Shown here piece after piece: positions 23,981 through 36,000 of a stretch of DNA of 64,000 nucleotides; positions within the stretch are counted from its first letter, which is position 1, and each line of letters begins with the position of its first letter. This DNA is from CBDCYN01 sp965224205 (lineage in GTDB: Bacteria; Planctomycetota; Phycisphaerae; Phycisphaerales; Phycisphaeraceae). The position numbers and the translations under genes are program-made. The notes under the pieces are model-generated. The model was not told the origin of the DNA, ran no database searches, and saw only the letters and a list, made by a program, of their open reading frames with translations. Location of the stretch: positions 372,001 through 436,000 of the forward strand of contig CBDCYN010000009.1 in NCBI GenBank assembly GCA_965224205.1, given 5' to 3'.

Positions 23981-25867
23981 ATGACTTTAGGTAGGACTCG
24001 GATATTTCGCTCGACTCGGACCCTCTTGGCCGGCTTAACGGTATCGATCGCGATGACCCACGCCGCCCACGCCCAGACCGGCAGCTCGAGTGATCTTCTC
24101 GACCATTACGTGCTTTACGGCATCAACAGCTCGGATAAACTTATCCGCTACACCTTCGCCGATGCGAAATTCGAATCGCTCGGCACGGTTCAAGACACGA
24201 GCGGTTCCACCCTCTCGGGCATCCAGGCCGCCGCCCACGTCCCGGGTAACCTCAACCTTTTCGGGTTCTGGACCGATCCCAGCGACAGTGAAACCAAACT
24301 CGTCTATATTGACAGCGAAACCGCCGAGACCCACGTCATCGGCCAGTCGTTGGGCCGCGGCCTGATCACCGGAGCGACCATCTCCTGGAAGGACGGGGAC
24401 AACGAAATCGACGACGGCGGCGACAACATCTCCGGGCTGATCGACATCAACCCCAACAACAGCCCCAGCGGGGAATTCAAACTCATCAAGCCCGACGGCC
24501 AGCCCGGGCCGAAGATGGTCACCCGTGACAACCTCCACCAAAACAGCCCGGTCAGTGGCGGGGGCGTGTACTACCAGGGCAAAGCCAACTACATCCGCGT
24601 GCGGCCCCAAGGCCCGGGCATTCAGAGCACCCTATCCGTCAACGGCGTCTCTTACCCCGTGACCAACGACCACACCTACGTGATCTCGGGCGGCGAGATG
24701 GATGTGACCGTTTACAACGACCACATCAATAGCAAAGGCAAAGCCATGGGCCAGTGGATGCTCGATATCTCCAACAGCGGCAGCGCCGTGGTCCACGAGG
24801 GCAGCGACACCTTCGGCTACACCGGTCTGTTCGCACTCCAAGAGATCGAAGCCAATGAGGAGAGCCCGGTCGCCTTTGATATCGTCGCCGGTCAGGTCGT
24901 GCCCCAAGAGGACTTCGCCGCGAAGATCACCGTGATCGGGGCGGCGATCACCAACGGGTCGTACGAGGTGCCGGTGACCCTCGCGGCCGCGATCAACGGG
25001 ACAGGGTTTACCCCGTTCGGGGCGTTCAACCTCGCGGTATCCAGCAACGTCAACGACGACAACAACCCCCGCAAGTATGTCCTGCCAAAGATCTACCCGG
25101 CCGGGACGCCGCTTGACATCAGGGCTCGGGCGTGGGTCCACTCGCACGGCAGCGGGAAAAATGACAGCCACTGGTCGGTTTATCTCACCACCAGCACCAG
25201 CATCAACCCCGGGAACATGCACGTGCTCAAACACGGCGATACGGTGCCCAATCACCCGGCGTTCACCGACCCGAATCAGACGCTGGACTTCGTCATGGAC
25301 TTCGTGGATCACAACACCAATACCATCGTCCTCGACGAGAACCAGGCGATCGTCCTCTTCGAGCTGGGCACCACCGATCCCTCCAGTGCCGCGGCCGACT
25401 TCGATGACCTAGTCGTCCTGGTGACCCTCGCTCGGGACCCCGCTGATTTGATGCTCGAAGACGACGATGACGACGATGCTGCCGGCCCGGCTAGCCGCCT
25501 GGTCAAGGTCCACTCCATCACCGGCGGGTTCGAGCAGATTATGACGCTCAACCGGGTGTACGATAGCCTCGCGGCCTCACACAACGGGATGTTCTACGCC
25601 GCCCACGATGGGCAGCTCTTTGAGCTCAACCCGTACGAACAGACTGAGACGCTCATGGGCTCGATGCCGAACACGGACATGACCGGCTTGGAATTCGCCG
25701 GGCCCACGATCTGCGGGTTCACCATGGTAGGCGACGAACTTTACCCGATGGATGTGACCACGGGCGCCGCCATGGGTTCGGGCATGGGCTTGTCGACGCA
25801 GGACCTGGGCACCATCATCTTCATGGAAGAAGACGCCATCCCTGCGAGTCTGGCATCGTTCGACTAA
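23981..25867 (+). CDS. Large secreted protein, DUF4114-like C-terminal region
   Basis: About 628 aa from ATG 23981, which has AGGAAA 8 nt upstream; the GTG at 23957 would add eight residues. Signal peptide: LLAGLTVSIAMTHAAHAQ. The start of the mature part (YVLYGINSSDKLIRYTFAD) looks like a beta-propeller-type 'value report' repeat and returns near the end (GMFYAAHDGQLFELNPYEQ). In between there is a beta-rich region. The stretch VLFELG...AADFDDLVVLV resembles the DUF4114 signature found in secreted PEP-CTERM-type proteins. An acidic run (LEDDDDDDAAG) follows. There is no PEP-CTERM tail, so it may be fully secreted. Its function is not recognised. Confidence 0.75.
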   Translation: MTLGRTRIFRSTRTLLAGLTVSIAMTHAAHAQTGSSSDLLDHYVLYGINSSDKLIRYTFADAKFESLGTVQDTSGSTLSGIQAAAHVPGNLNLFGFWTDPSDSETKLVYIDSETAETHVIGQSLGRGLITGATISWKDGDNEIDDGGDNISGLIDINPNNSPSGEFKLIKPDGQPGPKMVTRDNLHQNSPVSGGGVYYQGKANYIRVRPQGPGIQSTLSVNGVSYPVTNDHTYVISGGEMDVTVYNDHINSKGKAMGQWMLDISNSGSAVVHEGSDTFGYTGLFALQEIEANEESPVAFDIVAGQVVPQEDFAAKITVIGAAITNGSYEVPVTLAAAINGTGFTPFGAFNLAVSSNVNDDNNPRKYVLPKIYPAGTPLDIRARAWVHSHGSGKNDSHWSVYLTTSTSINPGNMHVLKHGDTVPNHPAFTDPNQTLDFVMDFVDHNTNTIVLDENQAIVLFELGTTDPSSAAADFDDLVVLVTLARDPADLMLEDDDDDDAAGPASRLVKVHSITGGFEQIMTLNRVYDSLAASHNGMFYAAHDGQLFELNPYEQTETLMGSMPNTDMTGLEFAGPTICGFTMVGDELYPMDVTTGAAMGSGMGLSTQDLGTIIFMEEDAIPASLASFD

Positions 25868-25940
25868 GGATGAAGGACCTAGGGACGCAGGCATCACCTC
25901 CGTCTTCAAGAGATAAAAAACGACGAACGGATAACGGATG

Positions 25941-25981
25941 GGACGACGTTCATCTCCGCCACGGCGAGATGAACGTCGTCC
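25941..25981. terminator. Long hairpin, probable terminator
   Basis: GGACGACGTTCATCTC (25941-25956) pairs perfectly with GAGATGAACGTCGTCC (25966-25981): a 16-bp stem around a loop that can itself pair GCC/GGC. It is 73 bp after the stop of the secreted protein gene. A weak T run (CGTTT) follows and an A6 lies before it, so it may work in both directions. Confidence 0.6.
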
Positions 25982-26183
25982 GTCGTTTCGGGGCAGTGGG
26001 TTTTCGGATACGGCCGTGTCTGCTGCAAATTCTCGAGGCGCTCTCTAGGAAATGCGGCGCAGAAGCTGTGACCTGCCCCCTTTGAATCGAACCCTCTCCA
26101 GGTATCACCGAATCAAATCCTTAAAACTTCATCAGATAGCGACGAAATACCTCTTGCTTCGAGAGCGTTCGAAACCAGCAAAG

Positions 26184-26257
26184 TGGCCCTGGTGGGAGTC
26201 GAACCCACACTTGCACGATTTTAAGTCGTGTGCCTCTGCCAATTGGGCTACAGGGCC
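26184..26257 (-). tRNA. tRNA-Leu (anticodon UAA), with a short variable loop
   Basis: A 74-nt cloverleaf on the - strand. Acceptor GGCCCTG pairs with CAGGGCC, discriminator A, no encoded CCA. Anticodon stem CACGA/TCGTG has the loop CTTAAAA, giving anticodon TAA (26221-26223 on the + strand). T arm GTGGG-TTCGACT-CCCAC. The D arm has AATTGG with a C:A mismatch at 13-22. The variable region is only five bases (CAAGT). Bacterial tRNA-Leu normally has a long variable arm, so this is either an unusual Leu tRNA or a class I tRNA that reads UUA by anticodon but may be charged otherwise. Nothing downstream suggests a tRNA operon. Confidence 0.85.
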
Positions 26258-26557
26258 GATCCATTGATTCTCGGTGTTGTGGTTAATCGAATGTTATCCT
26301 AGTCCGATCCCTTCATATCCCCCCTACGCGATATGACCACCAGTCGGAGGTGTTCCGACGGTCGGTTGTTAGCTCCTGCCAGGTGGGCCAAGGATTGTTA
26401 ATGGCGTCCGACATGTCAGTGCCAGACGTCCCTGCCATTTACGAAATCTATTTTTATTAAAATACTTGTACGATGTCATGGCCATTAACCCCTGACACGT
26501 TATCGCAGAACCCATGCCAAATCTCCATCAACTACCCTCTGGCAAACCATCAACACC
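26258..26557. other. Intergenic gap upstream of the decayed transposase
   Basis: No gene supported. The only structure noticed is an AT-rich stretch (TATTTTTATTAAAATAC near 26450). Confidence 0.4.
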
Positions 26558-27067
26558 GTGGCGACCGTTTTCAGCCGTGTCTTCATGCTCGCTCGGGCTC
26601 GAGCGGCTTCGCTGCCGTCCCCAGTTCTATGTCTGATCGCCCGGCGGGACCATACCCATCGGAAAGCCCAGATGCTTGAACGAGAGCTGGCCATCTTCCG
26701 CGGTTTTCGGCCTCAAGTCGAGCCTCATCAACGACCCCAGTATACACCAGAACAACGTGTGGAGATTTTCCAGAGCGTGCGGCTTCGCGGCTGGTCGGCC
26801 AAACAGACCGTCGATCGGTTCATCCTCCACCTCAACACGGTTCGCTCCTAGATCAAGGCTTTGAAGAATAAGAAACGTGGCAACCAGTTGTTCGGTAGTC
26901 CGCCCTGAAGTACCACCAAGCTGTGCGGTGGCTGGTTCATGAGCTTTGCCGCATGGGTCCGGGAGAACGCGAGTTTGGTTCGCGGACGATCGTTCACCAC
27001 ATCCTGCAGGGAGATATCTGGATCAGCCGGAACACAGTGCGATGGATTCTCACGGAACTCTCGCCCA
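26558..27067 (+). pseudogene. Decayed integrase-core transposase (planctomycete-type)
   Basis: The frame from ATG 26558 reads LERELAIFRGFRP, YTPEQRVEIFQSVRLRGWSA and TVDRFILHLNTVRS, a helix-turn-helix front typical of integrase-core (rve) transposases. It then meets a TAG where SWIKA would be expected, a TGA after LFGSPP, and after a frame change continues VRWLVHELCRMGP, REFGSRTIVHHILQ, ISRNTVRWILTELSP. The catalytic part is missing. The remnant ends within a few bases of the stop codon of the giant adhesin ORF on the opposite strand, so this insertion probably cut the adhesin's original 3' end. Confidence 0.7.
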
Positions 27068-27073
27068 TCGTGC

Positions 27074-30000
27074 CTACGCAACGGTTAGCAACACGCTGCT
27101 AAAGCCCAGCAGAAGGCCCACGCTACCCGCATCGAGAGCGCCCGTGCTCTTGTTAAACACGAACGTCAGCGTGTGCGTCTGATCGGCGCCGAAGACGCGA
27201 TCTGAGATACTTCCGATAAAACTGTCAATGCTAACTTGGCCACCATTCGTGGTTGTGTCGAAGATCACCGACCCGCCGACAAGGATCTCTTCAAGCTTGA
27301 GCTGTGGTAAGCTCCAGACGAATTCCAATCCGTTAAGGACGAGTTCGTCGTCGCTCTGATTAGTGATATCCACGCTGAGGGTGTTGCCCTGGATCGTGAT
27401 CGGAGTGACGGCGAAAACCTCGGCGGTTGTTTGATTCTGTTCATTGCCCCCGCCGGACGTATCATCTGACTCCTCCGTGGTCACTGTGATCGGTGGGGTG
27501 CCGCCGAAGTGGTTGTTCGCGTCGTCATCGGTGACCGTTAGGCCGGTCACGGCGGCATCTTCTGCGGTGACCGTGGCCACGTTGGTGAATTGGCCACTGA
27601 CCGCTTGATACGTCACGATGCCGGCTGATGTGTACAGCCAGACTTCTCCGGGGTCGAGTAGGTTGTCATTGTCCACGTCACCCCCTACGAACAGAGGCAT
27701 GAAATCATCGCTCGTGTCGCCCGAGGTACCGAAGTCGTCTTGGATGCTCAACACATCCAGTGACACGTTGCCCGCGTTGAGTACCCGATAGGTCCACACC
27801 ACGTCGGTCCCTAACGCCAAAGCCGGGCCGGTCGGGTCGTCGGCGTCTTCGTCAGCCGTGGGGTTGCTGGGATTAGCGGCGTTGATCGCGGTCTCGACCC
27901 GCACAATCGCCACATCGGTCGGCAACCAGCTCAACTCCTCATCGCCCTGGGTGTCGATATTGACTCCGTTGATCGTGCCCGGCTGCGGGTCACGTGGCGG
28001 GCCAGCCTGGTCAAGCCACTGCGGGTCGCTTGGCGTGACCAATCCCAACTCGCCGTCCGGCTCTGAGATGGTCTGGTCCGCACCGGAAGCGAACCCGAGG
28101 TCCTCGAGGAACCGGAATACATCAGGTTCGGGCAGACGGTTTACGGTGGGCTCACCGAACACACTAAACGGCACGACAAACGTATTGAACTCACCGACCC
28201 AATCGAACAAGCGGTCGGCCCCGGTGTTGGCGATCAACACGTCCAGTCCGCCGCCGCCAAAGCCCCAGTCGCCGTCGGCGAATTCGGGGTCGTCGGGCAG
28301 GTCGTTCAGGCCGGGGGCCGTCCCGTTTTCGTGGTTGTCGTCGGCGTTGATTAGGTCATCGCCCATCCCGCCGAACATCCGGTCGAAGTTCGTGCCGCCA
28401 ACGATCCAGTCGTGGCCCAGGTCGCCGAAGATCCTGTCTTTGCCGTCGTCGTTCTTGACCAGCTGCCCGTTGATCACGATGGGTTGCCCGGTCGTTTCAT
28501 CCACGATGAACGCATCGAAGTTAAGCAGGAACCCGTCGATCTTCGTCCTCGGGTTGTCCGCGTCATAAGCGGCGAGTTTACGTGTGACCGGGTCGTAACC
28601 CAGTGGGTTCAGATCGGTTTGTAGGTCTTCGTTGTAGAACCCGATCAAGGCTTCTGCCCCGGACACCGCGTCATCGCCCGCCCCGGCGTGCAGGAAGTCT
28701 CCACCTAGGCCACCGTAGATAATATCGTTGCCACCTGAATCGAACGCGACGAGGTCGACTTCTTTATGGAGCTCGCCGTCGATAAATACCTCCACGCCGA
28801 TCAGAGGGTGACGCGTATCGATGACTTCCTGGCGGTTGGAGCGGGTTAGCGCGTTGAGCGGTTCGGTCTGGCCGTTGCGGCTGGTGAGGATCTTCCCGTC
28901 GTCGCCGATGACCCCGTCGATCCCACTGCCGCCGTAGATCCGGTCGTGCCCGGTCCCGCCGTAGATATCGTCGTCTTGACCTTCACCGAAGACCACGTCG
29001 TTGCCCGTCATCGCGTGGATCGTGTCGTCACCGGACTCGCCGTGGATCAGGTCGGCGTTGCCGAGGTCGGCCGGGTCACCGCCTTGGGTGTAATCGAGCA
29101 ATTCAAATGCTCGTGGGATCACCCGCAGCGATCCACGAGCTGGATCAACCGCGTCATACGTAAATTCCAAGAATGCGTTGTCACTGGAGCCGTCGGTGCC
29201 CACCAACCGCAACAGGTTGCCGTTATTGCCCAGGATGGTGTCCGCATCACGGGCGTGGCCGTCAGCAGATAAATCACCGAGGTTGTTGCGGACCAGCCTA
29301 ATACCCGCACCGCCGAGGATCACGTCCTGCCCGTCGGGCCTCTGGGCCGTGGTCACCAACCCAAACAGTTCCGAGCTGCCGCCGATGAGGTCGTCCTGAC
29401 CGAGGTTGCCAAAGATCAGGTCATCACCGCCGTTGCCCTCGATGTAGTCATCACCGTCTCGCCCAGTGCCCGCGAAGTCTTCGACCGACTCGCGATTACT
29501 TAGCACGCTGATCAGCACGGGTGACAGCACCCCTTCATCGAGGATCGTGGCTCCGTCACCCTGGATGATGTCGTTACCGAGTTGGCCGAAGATCACGTCG
29601 TCTTCAGCACCCCCGGCGATCTGGTCGTCACCGAATACCTCGCTCGTTGTGGTATCGCTGTGGTCGAACAACTCGATTTCACGCTCAGCAGACCCGGTCG
29701 GGTTGAGCTGCGCGTCGTCGGTGACCTGAGCAACACCGTTGCTGTCATAGATCACGTCATCATCGAGCACCCGCAGCCGGAAGCTCAACGCGGTGCCGGT
29801 CCGCAGTACCGAGGCGTTGTCGCCCACGATCGCATCGACCGCGGACCCGCCGTCGATTACATCGCTCCCGTCGTGGCCGCCGGCGATGTTGTGCCCGCCG
29901 ATCAGGTCATCGTCGGCTCCGCCGCCGGCGATCTGATCGTCACCTTGACCACCGATCACAATGTCCTGTCCGTCGGTGACGGCTTCGATCACCTCGTCCC

Positions 30001-33000
30001 CGAAGATGATGTCGTTTCCGCCGCCGTCGGCACCTTGCGTAAAGATGGAGGTGAACACGAACGGGTGCGTCGCGATCGGCTGATTCATCGGGAGCTGCTG
30101 TCGATCGATCGGCTGACCCGTGATGTTGGTCTCGACGCGTCCGTGGTCACCGAAGATCAGATCGGCTGATTCCCCGCCGTTGATCTCGTCGTCCGCGCCG
30201 CCGCCGATCAGGATGTCGTTCCCGAGCTGCCCGTGAATATCGTCATTGTCCCCGTTGGTCGGTTCGGCCGATTCGACCACGACGACATCGCGTGTGGTAA
30301 GGATCTTCACATCCGCGGGGACGTTCTGCGTGATCACCCCGTGGTCAGCGACGACGATATCGTCAAAATCATCAATCGCGGTTGCAGGCACCACGGTGTC
30401 GGTAGGACCAAAGTCGCTGTAGATCAGATCCTGGCCCGCAGCCAGATCATCCCGCGGCGGGAACGCAACCGGATCAGCGGATGAATCATGGGTCGGAGCC
30501 GTCAGCACGCGGGTAAGCACATCGACGTTGAACCCGGAATCCCCGTAGATATGGTCGATCCCACGCAGCCCGCGGATCTCGTCGTCACCGGACCCGCCCG
30601 CGAGGTGGTCACCCGCTTGGGTCCCGATGATCACGTCGTTGTTCGGGCCACCGTAGATCGTCACCCCCACGGTCGGCAGCGGATCGGCGTCGACGAACAC
30701 ACCCGACGCATCGATGACATCCTGGCCGTTGAGGTCAAATGGGCTGGCTAGCGGGAACTCGAAGGAGTCGTCTTCGGTCCCGGCCTGATCAAAAGGCTTG
30801 ACATCGAATACCACCCCGGACACGTCCTGCGGGTTGCCGCTGTACCACAGGCCGTCTTGTGATGTATCGCCGTAGATGACCAACGGGGAGTCGGGTCCGG
30901 CGCCAGCGTTGACCGTGATCGTGTCACCCCCGACGATCGGTTGATCGTTGGTGTCGAGGACAAGATCACCCGTCGCGAGATCGGTTAGGAACCGGTTCCC
31001 GCCACCGTGGATCACGGTCAATCCACCGTGAGTCGCCGGCCCACCGCCCTCGTCAGACGGCACCAGGGTGCTGTCGATGGTGAGGTTGTTGTTGCCCTCC
31101 CCGAGCACCAGGTTGAACACTTCGATGGTCGTCTCGCCCGAGGAGGTGAGGAACTCACCAGTATTCGGGTCGATCTCGATCCGCCCGTAGCTGATCCCGC
31201 CGGGCACGACCGTCGGCTCGCCGAACGGAGTGTCCCCTTCAAAGACCAGCTCGTCGGCCATATTCAATCCGGTAAGGGTGGTCGCGGTGAGGACGCCGGT
31301 CTTATCTTCCTGGCTCGAATCGTCGAAGATATTGAGCACATCGATCTGCTCGGCCTCGTTCGGCTGATCGCCGACATCGAACGCCGACAGCGGCCCGTTG
31401 GCTTCCTTGGGCAGGATCACCGCATCGACCAGTGAGCGATCCGCCCCAGCCACCACGCCACCCTCGACCGCCAGTGGGCCGCGGAGCTTGCTAAGCAGGT
31501 GCGTCTGAGCCGCAAACGTCTTCGTGGATTCCGTCCCCGGCGTCGGCACGAACGTGTCGTCAGCGATCAAGGTGATCTCGACTGGGGTAAACCAGTTGGT
31601 GTCATCGAATGTCACAAACGGGTCATTTCCGCCAGACGCAGGCGTGAAGCGCGAATCCGAACTCGACGCGAGTGTCTGCCCGTCGGAGACGATCGCGATC
31701 TGCACATCCCCGACCGGGGCTTTGGTGAGGCGGATCGTGTAGGTATCCCCCGAGCTGTCGCCCTTGATCACCAGCGTCGACCCATCGGACTCTTCGACCA
31801 CCACGCCCTCGGTCTCGTTATCGAGCACGTCAACGTCGAGCAGCTGATCGGTCACGACAAACGCGACGTCTGTGCTGGTGACCTCATGAGTGATCACCGA
31901 CACCTTCGGGTCTTCATGGACGAATTCATCGACGGCGTCGACCGTGACCGTGACGGGTTGGTCCCAATTCGACGGATCGAACGTGATCGAAGTCGCTGCG
32001 GCGTTGAACCGGGCGTCGGGGCTGGACAGACCAATCTGTTGGTCATCGTGCGATAACGTGACGGTCACCGTGGTGCCCGGTGCCGGTGCTTTCGTCAGCT
32101 CGACGGTGTAGGTGTCGCTGATCCCGGCGGTCGCGTCGCCCTCAAGCACGAGGGTCTTCCCGTCTGTCTCGGTAATAATCAGCCCGGGCTGATCGTTGTC
32201 GAGCACGGTGACCTCGACGTTGCGCACGGCGACCTGATCGAACACCGCCCGGTCCGCCGCGGAGTTGGTGTCGACCGACGTGCTGTGGCTAACGGTCACC
32301 ACGCGTGGGCCCTCGGCGAGCGGGTCGTCGACCGCTTTGACGAACACGGTCTGTTCCTGATCCCAGTTGGAGGCGTCGAACACGAGCACCACCGCCCGGA
32401 TCGGCACCTCGACCGGGACACCGTCGATCACCACGGTGCGGGTGAACGTCGCTGGATCGTCGGTGGTGCGGACCAGGACCGAGTCCCCGCTTTGGTCTTC
32501 TTCCTCTTGAGACGACCTGGCGGCGGAGACCGTGACGAACACTTGGGTCGTCGCGTCGGTGATGGGAGACGCCAGGCGTACGCTGTAGGCGTCATCCCCA
32601 CCGGCTTCTCTCACCAACGTCGACCCCGCGGTCTCTTCGATCACCACCGTCCCGGTCTCGGGTGTGGCGACGTTGAGGTCGATGCCCGGCGCGGGCAGTT
32701 GGTCAAATCCGAGGTCGGTATCGGACCGCACCTGATGGTTGATTGCAGCCGCGCGGCCTTCGAGTTCTCGCACGGTGATGTCTTCGATCACGTCCCCGGT
32801 GACGTTGATCGTGTCGCTGCCCAGCCCCCCGACGACCCGGGTCGAGACCCCAAACGGGGTGCTTATCACGAAGAACTCGTCGTCGCCTTCGAGACCGTCG
32901 ACCTCGACGACCTCGACGGTGGTGAATCGGACATTCACCCCGGCACCGAAGATGCCCTTTTCAGAGATAACGAAATCGTCCGGGAACTCGGTGCCCAAGA

Positions 33001-36000
33001 CGACTACCTTGTCGAACCCGGATCCGCCATCGACCGAAACCGGCGCGTTGATGTTGTACTGCACCTCGTCGTCTCCACCACCGCCCTGGAGCTGCGTGGT
33101 GGCTTGGGTCGAGAAGTCGCCGACGATCGGGATCGGGTTGCCTTCGGGGTCGAGGATCGGATCGCCGTTCGCGTTGGTCTGGGCCAGGGCGAACGCACGG
33201 ACCACGAACAGGTCGTTGCCCGCGTCGCCTTCCAATCGCAACTCCGCCTTGTTGCTGTAGACGCTAAACATGTCGTTGCCGCTACCGCCCTGCGCAACAA
33301 GCGGGGAGCTGGTCCCGGGGCTGAGAAACCCGCGGGTGGTGAAGACGGTCTCGAACACGTCGTGCGGGGCGAGGTTGCCCACCGCGTCATCCCGCTTGGT
33401 CCCGAATAGCTGCCCGATCTGGAACGTATCGCTACCTGCTCCGCCGTCGAGCGTGGTGATCGCGCTGTTGTCATCCGTGGCGAAGGTGTCGTTGCCGCCG
33501 AACCCGAACACGTTCAAACGCCCGTTGATGTTCACGTCGTAGTTGATACGTTGTACCTCTTGCGGGCGGTCGGCGGGATCACCGCTGGGTGTGCGGGCTT
33601 GGTCGAGTGTCCCGTGCAGCAGGGCGACAAACGCCGGTGCTTCGGAGACCTCGTCCGGGATGAAGCTCGACCGACGCAGCAGGAACACGTCGTCCTGATC
33701 GGACCCATCGATCGTGAGCATATCCACCCCGTCATCTTTGGCACCGGTATCGAGGGTGTTGACGAGGTAGTGACGCAGATCGCCCTGGCTACCGGTGGTG
33801 ATGACGGTGTAGGTGTCTGTGTCCGCCTGCCCGTCGAGCGTGAGCGTGTCCCCGTCGGCAACGTGCATAGTCTGGATCTGGTTGACGATGAAACGGTCTT
33901 CACCATCGTCGGCAAGCGTCGCCGTGGCGTTTTGGCTGCCGTAGACGCGGGTCTTGGCACCCAGGGTTGTTTCATGGAACGTGACCGTGTCGACATCGGT
34001 GTGACCGAAGACTTGTATCAGGTCGGTCTCTCTGGTCGGGTCGGTCTCGATCGGCGGCAGCTCGACACCGGATCCGATCGCCCCGCTGGACCCGATCTGG
34101 CCGCGCAGGTCCATGTTTGTGCCGAACCCGGGGTCGGTGTTCTGGAAGTCGCCGCGGATCGTGATCGTCGTGCCCGCGAAGACCCGGCTGTTGCCGTCGG
34201 TGGTTACGTCGTCACCGACCCGAAGCAACACCGACCCCGCGGCGTTGATCAGCCCGTTGTCGACCGCCATCGGGTTGTCTTCTTCGAACAGCTTCGTGCC
34301 ATTGGCCAGCAGGTTCAGGTCCTCACCCAAAGCAGCGGTTTCGCGCACCGTCAGGCGTACGTCGCCGTTCACGGACTCGGCCAGCAGCACGTTCAGCTCA
34401 CCGCTGGTCTCGGTGACAAAAATGCTCTGATCGCCCTGTACGGCGAGCCTGCCGGTGGTCGGTGTTGAGGAATCGATCTCTAGGTCATTGCCAACCGCAC
34501 CGATCCCGCCGCCGTTGGCGTCGAGGTCGACATCCGCCGCCTGGACGTTGAACGCCGTGTCGCCCGCCCCGCCGTTGCGCCCGTCGAGGATCGAGCCGCT
34601 GCGGGTGGTGAGGGTGACGTCGCCCAGCGTGGAGGTCACGGTGTCGACGTTGAGGTCGCCGGCGGTCTCGGTGAGGAAGATACTCTGTTGGGCATCGGCG
34701 TTGAGCACACCGAAGCTCGGGGTCGCCGAGTTGATCTCCAAGAAATCCGCAGCCGACCCGATCCCGCCGGTCTGAGCGGTCATGGTAACGTCGATCCCGG
34801 TGACATCGGCGGCGAAGTCGTTATCAGCATCCACAATCCCCGCCGGAGAGAACAGGATCACATCGTCCGCGGTAGACGTGATGTTCCCGGCTCGCAGATC
34901 CCCGGTCTGCTCCGTGACCGTGATGAGCCCGTTGGTACCCATATCGATTTTGCCGATCCCGTCTGCCGTCGAGGTCGTTGCGCCGGTGTCTTCATCGGTG
35001 AGGGTCGCGTCGACATCGGTGAAGGCATTGAACGTCACGATCGAACCCGTTGATAGGTGTTGGATACTGATGTTGTTCCCGGCGCGTAGGTCGGTGAAGT
35101 TGTAGTCGCTGTCGATCGTTGTTCGGTTGCCGCCGAACGCACCCAGCTCGGTAGCGACGCCGAATAGATCGGGCCGGAAGCGGAAGTTGTAGACCTTGCT
35201 ATCGGGCGGGAGCGGCCCAAATCCTGATGAGAAGAACAGGTCGACTTGCACCCCTTGCAGGTTGACCGCCTGTGTTTCTTCAACGCTGTCCCGAACCAAG
35301 ATATCGGCGTTGTTCCCGGCTTTGACCGGACCGATGTCCACCGCGAACGGCTCAGCGACGTTCTCGCGTCGTACCGCGGTCACGTCCAGAAACAGGTCCC
35401 CGGCGACCTCGGCGTCAAGCATGATATCACGCCGCACGAACGGGTTGACCGGGTCGTTGTGATCGGGGTCAAATGTGCTCTGGATCAGCTCGGTGACGAT
35501 CCGTTGGCCCGCCGTTCCGGCCGACCCGGCATCGGCGTCGATCTCCAGGGTATTCGTGCGTACGGTTTCGGTATCGCCGTCAGCCGATGCGAGAATATCA
35601 CCACGTTGGTTGCGTAGCACCGTGTGCCCGGTCGGGTTCTCGATCACCCCGTTAAGGATGATGTCTGACGGATCCGCGGGGCCGAGGTTCTGCACCTCGA
35701 CCAAGGTCGGGTCGAAGCTGTGGGCGATATCGAACAGGATCGTGATCGAGTCGGCCTGTAGATCGATCTGCTGGCCCTGGGCCTGATCTTTGACCACATC
35801 GATGTCGTTGACCTGCAGGTCGCGGTCGGAGAGGTTGGTGATCTTAACGGTATCGAAAGTTTCCTGGATATCGAACAGCCCGTTCGAACCGGTGATAAAC
35901 GGGGCAGCGGTGGGAGAAACATCATCTCTTTCACCGAGTGAGTTGGTCAGCAACGTGGCGGTCCCGCTGCCAGTGTAAACGATATCGTCGACAACGATCG

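Noticed and set aside
26184..26257. tRNA as integration site of a genomic island covering 26.5-41.6 kb
   Set aside because: I see no direct repeat of the tRNA 3' end further along and no intact integrase; the accessory stretch is explained by several separate IS events.
28200..30700. Tandem repeats of 27-60 bp
   Set aside because: They encode RTX-type GGxGxD repeats and are explained by the adhesin coding sequence.
32285..33409. 374-codon + strand ORF opposite the adhesin
   Set aside because: Antisense to clear Calx-beta/RTX coding sequence; composition typical of GC-rich reverse frames.
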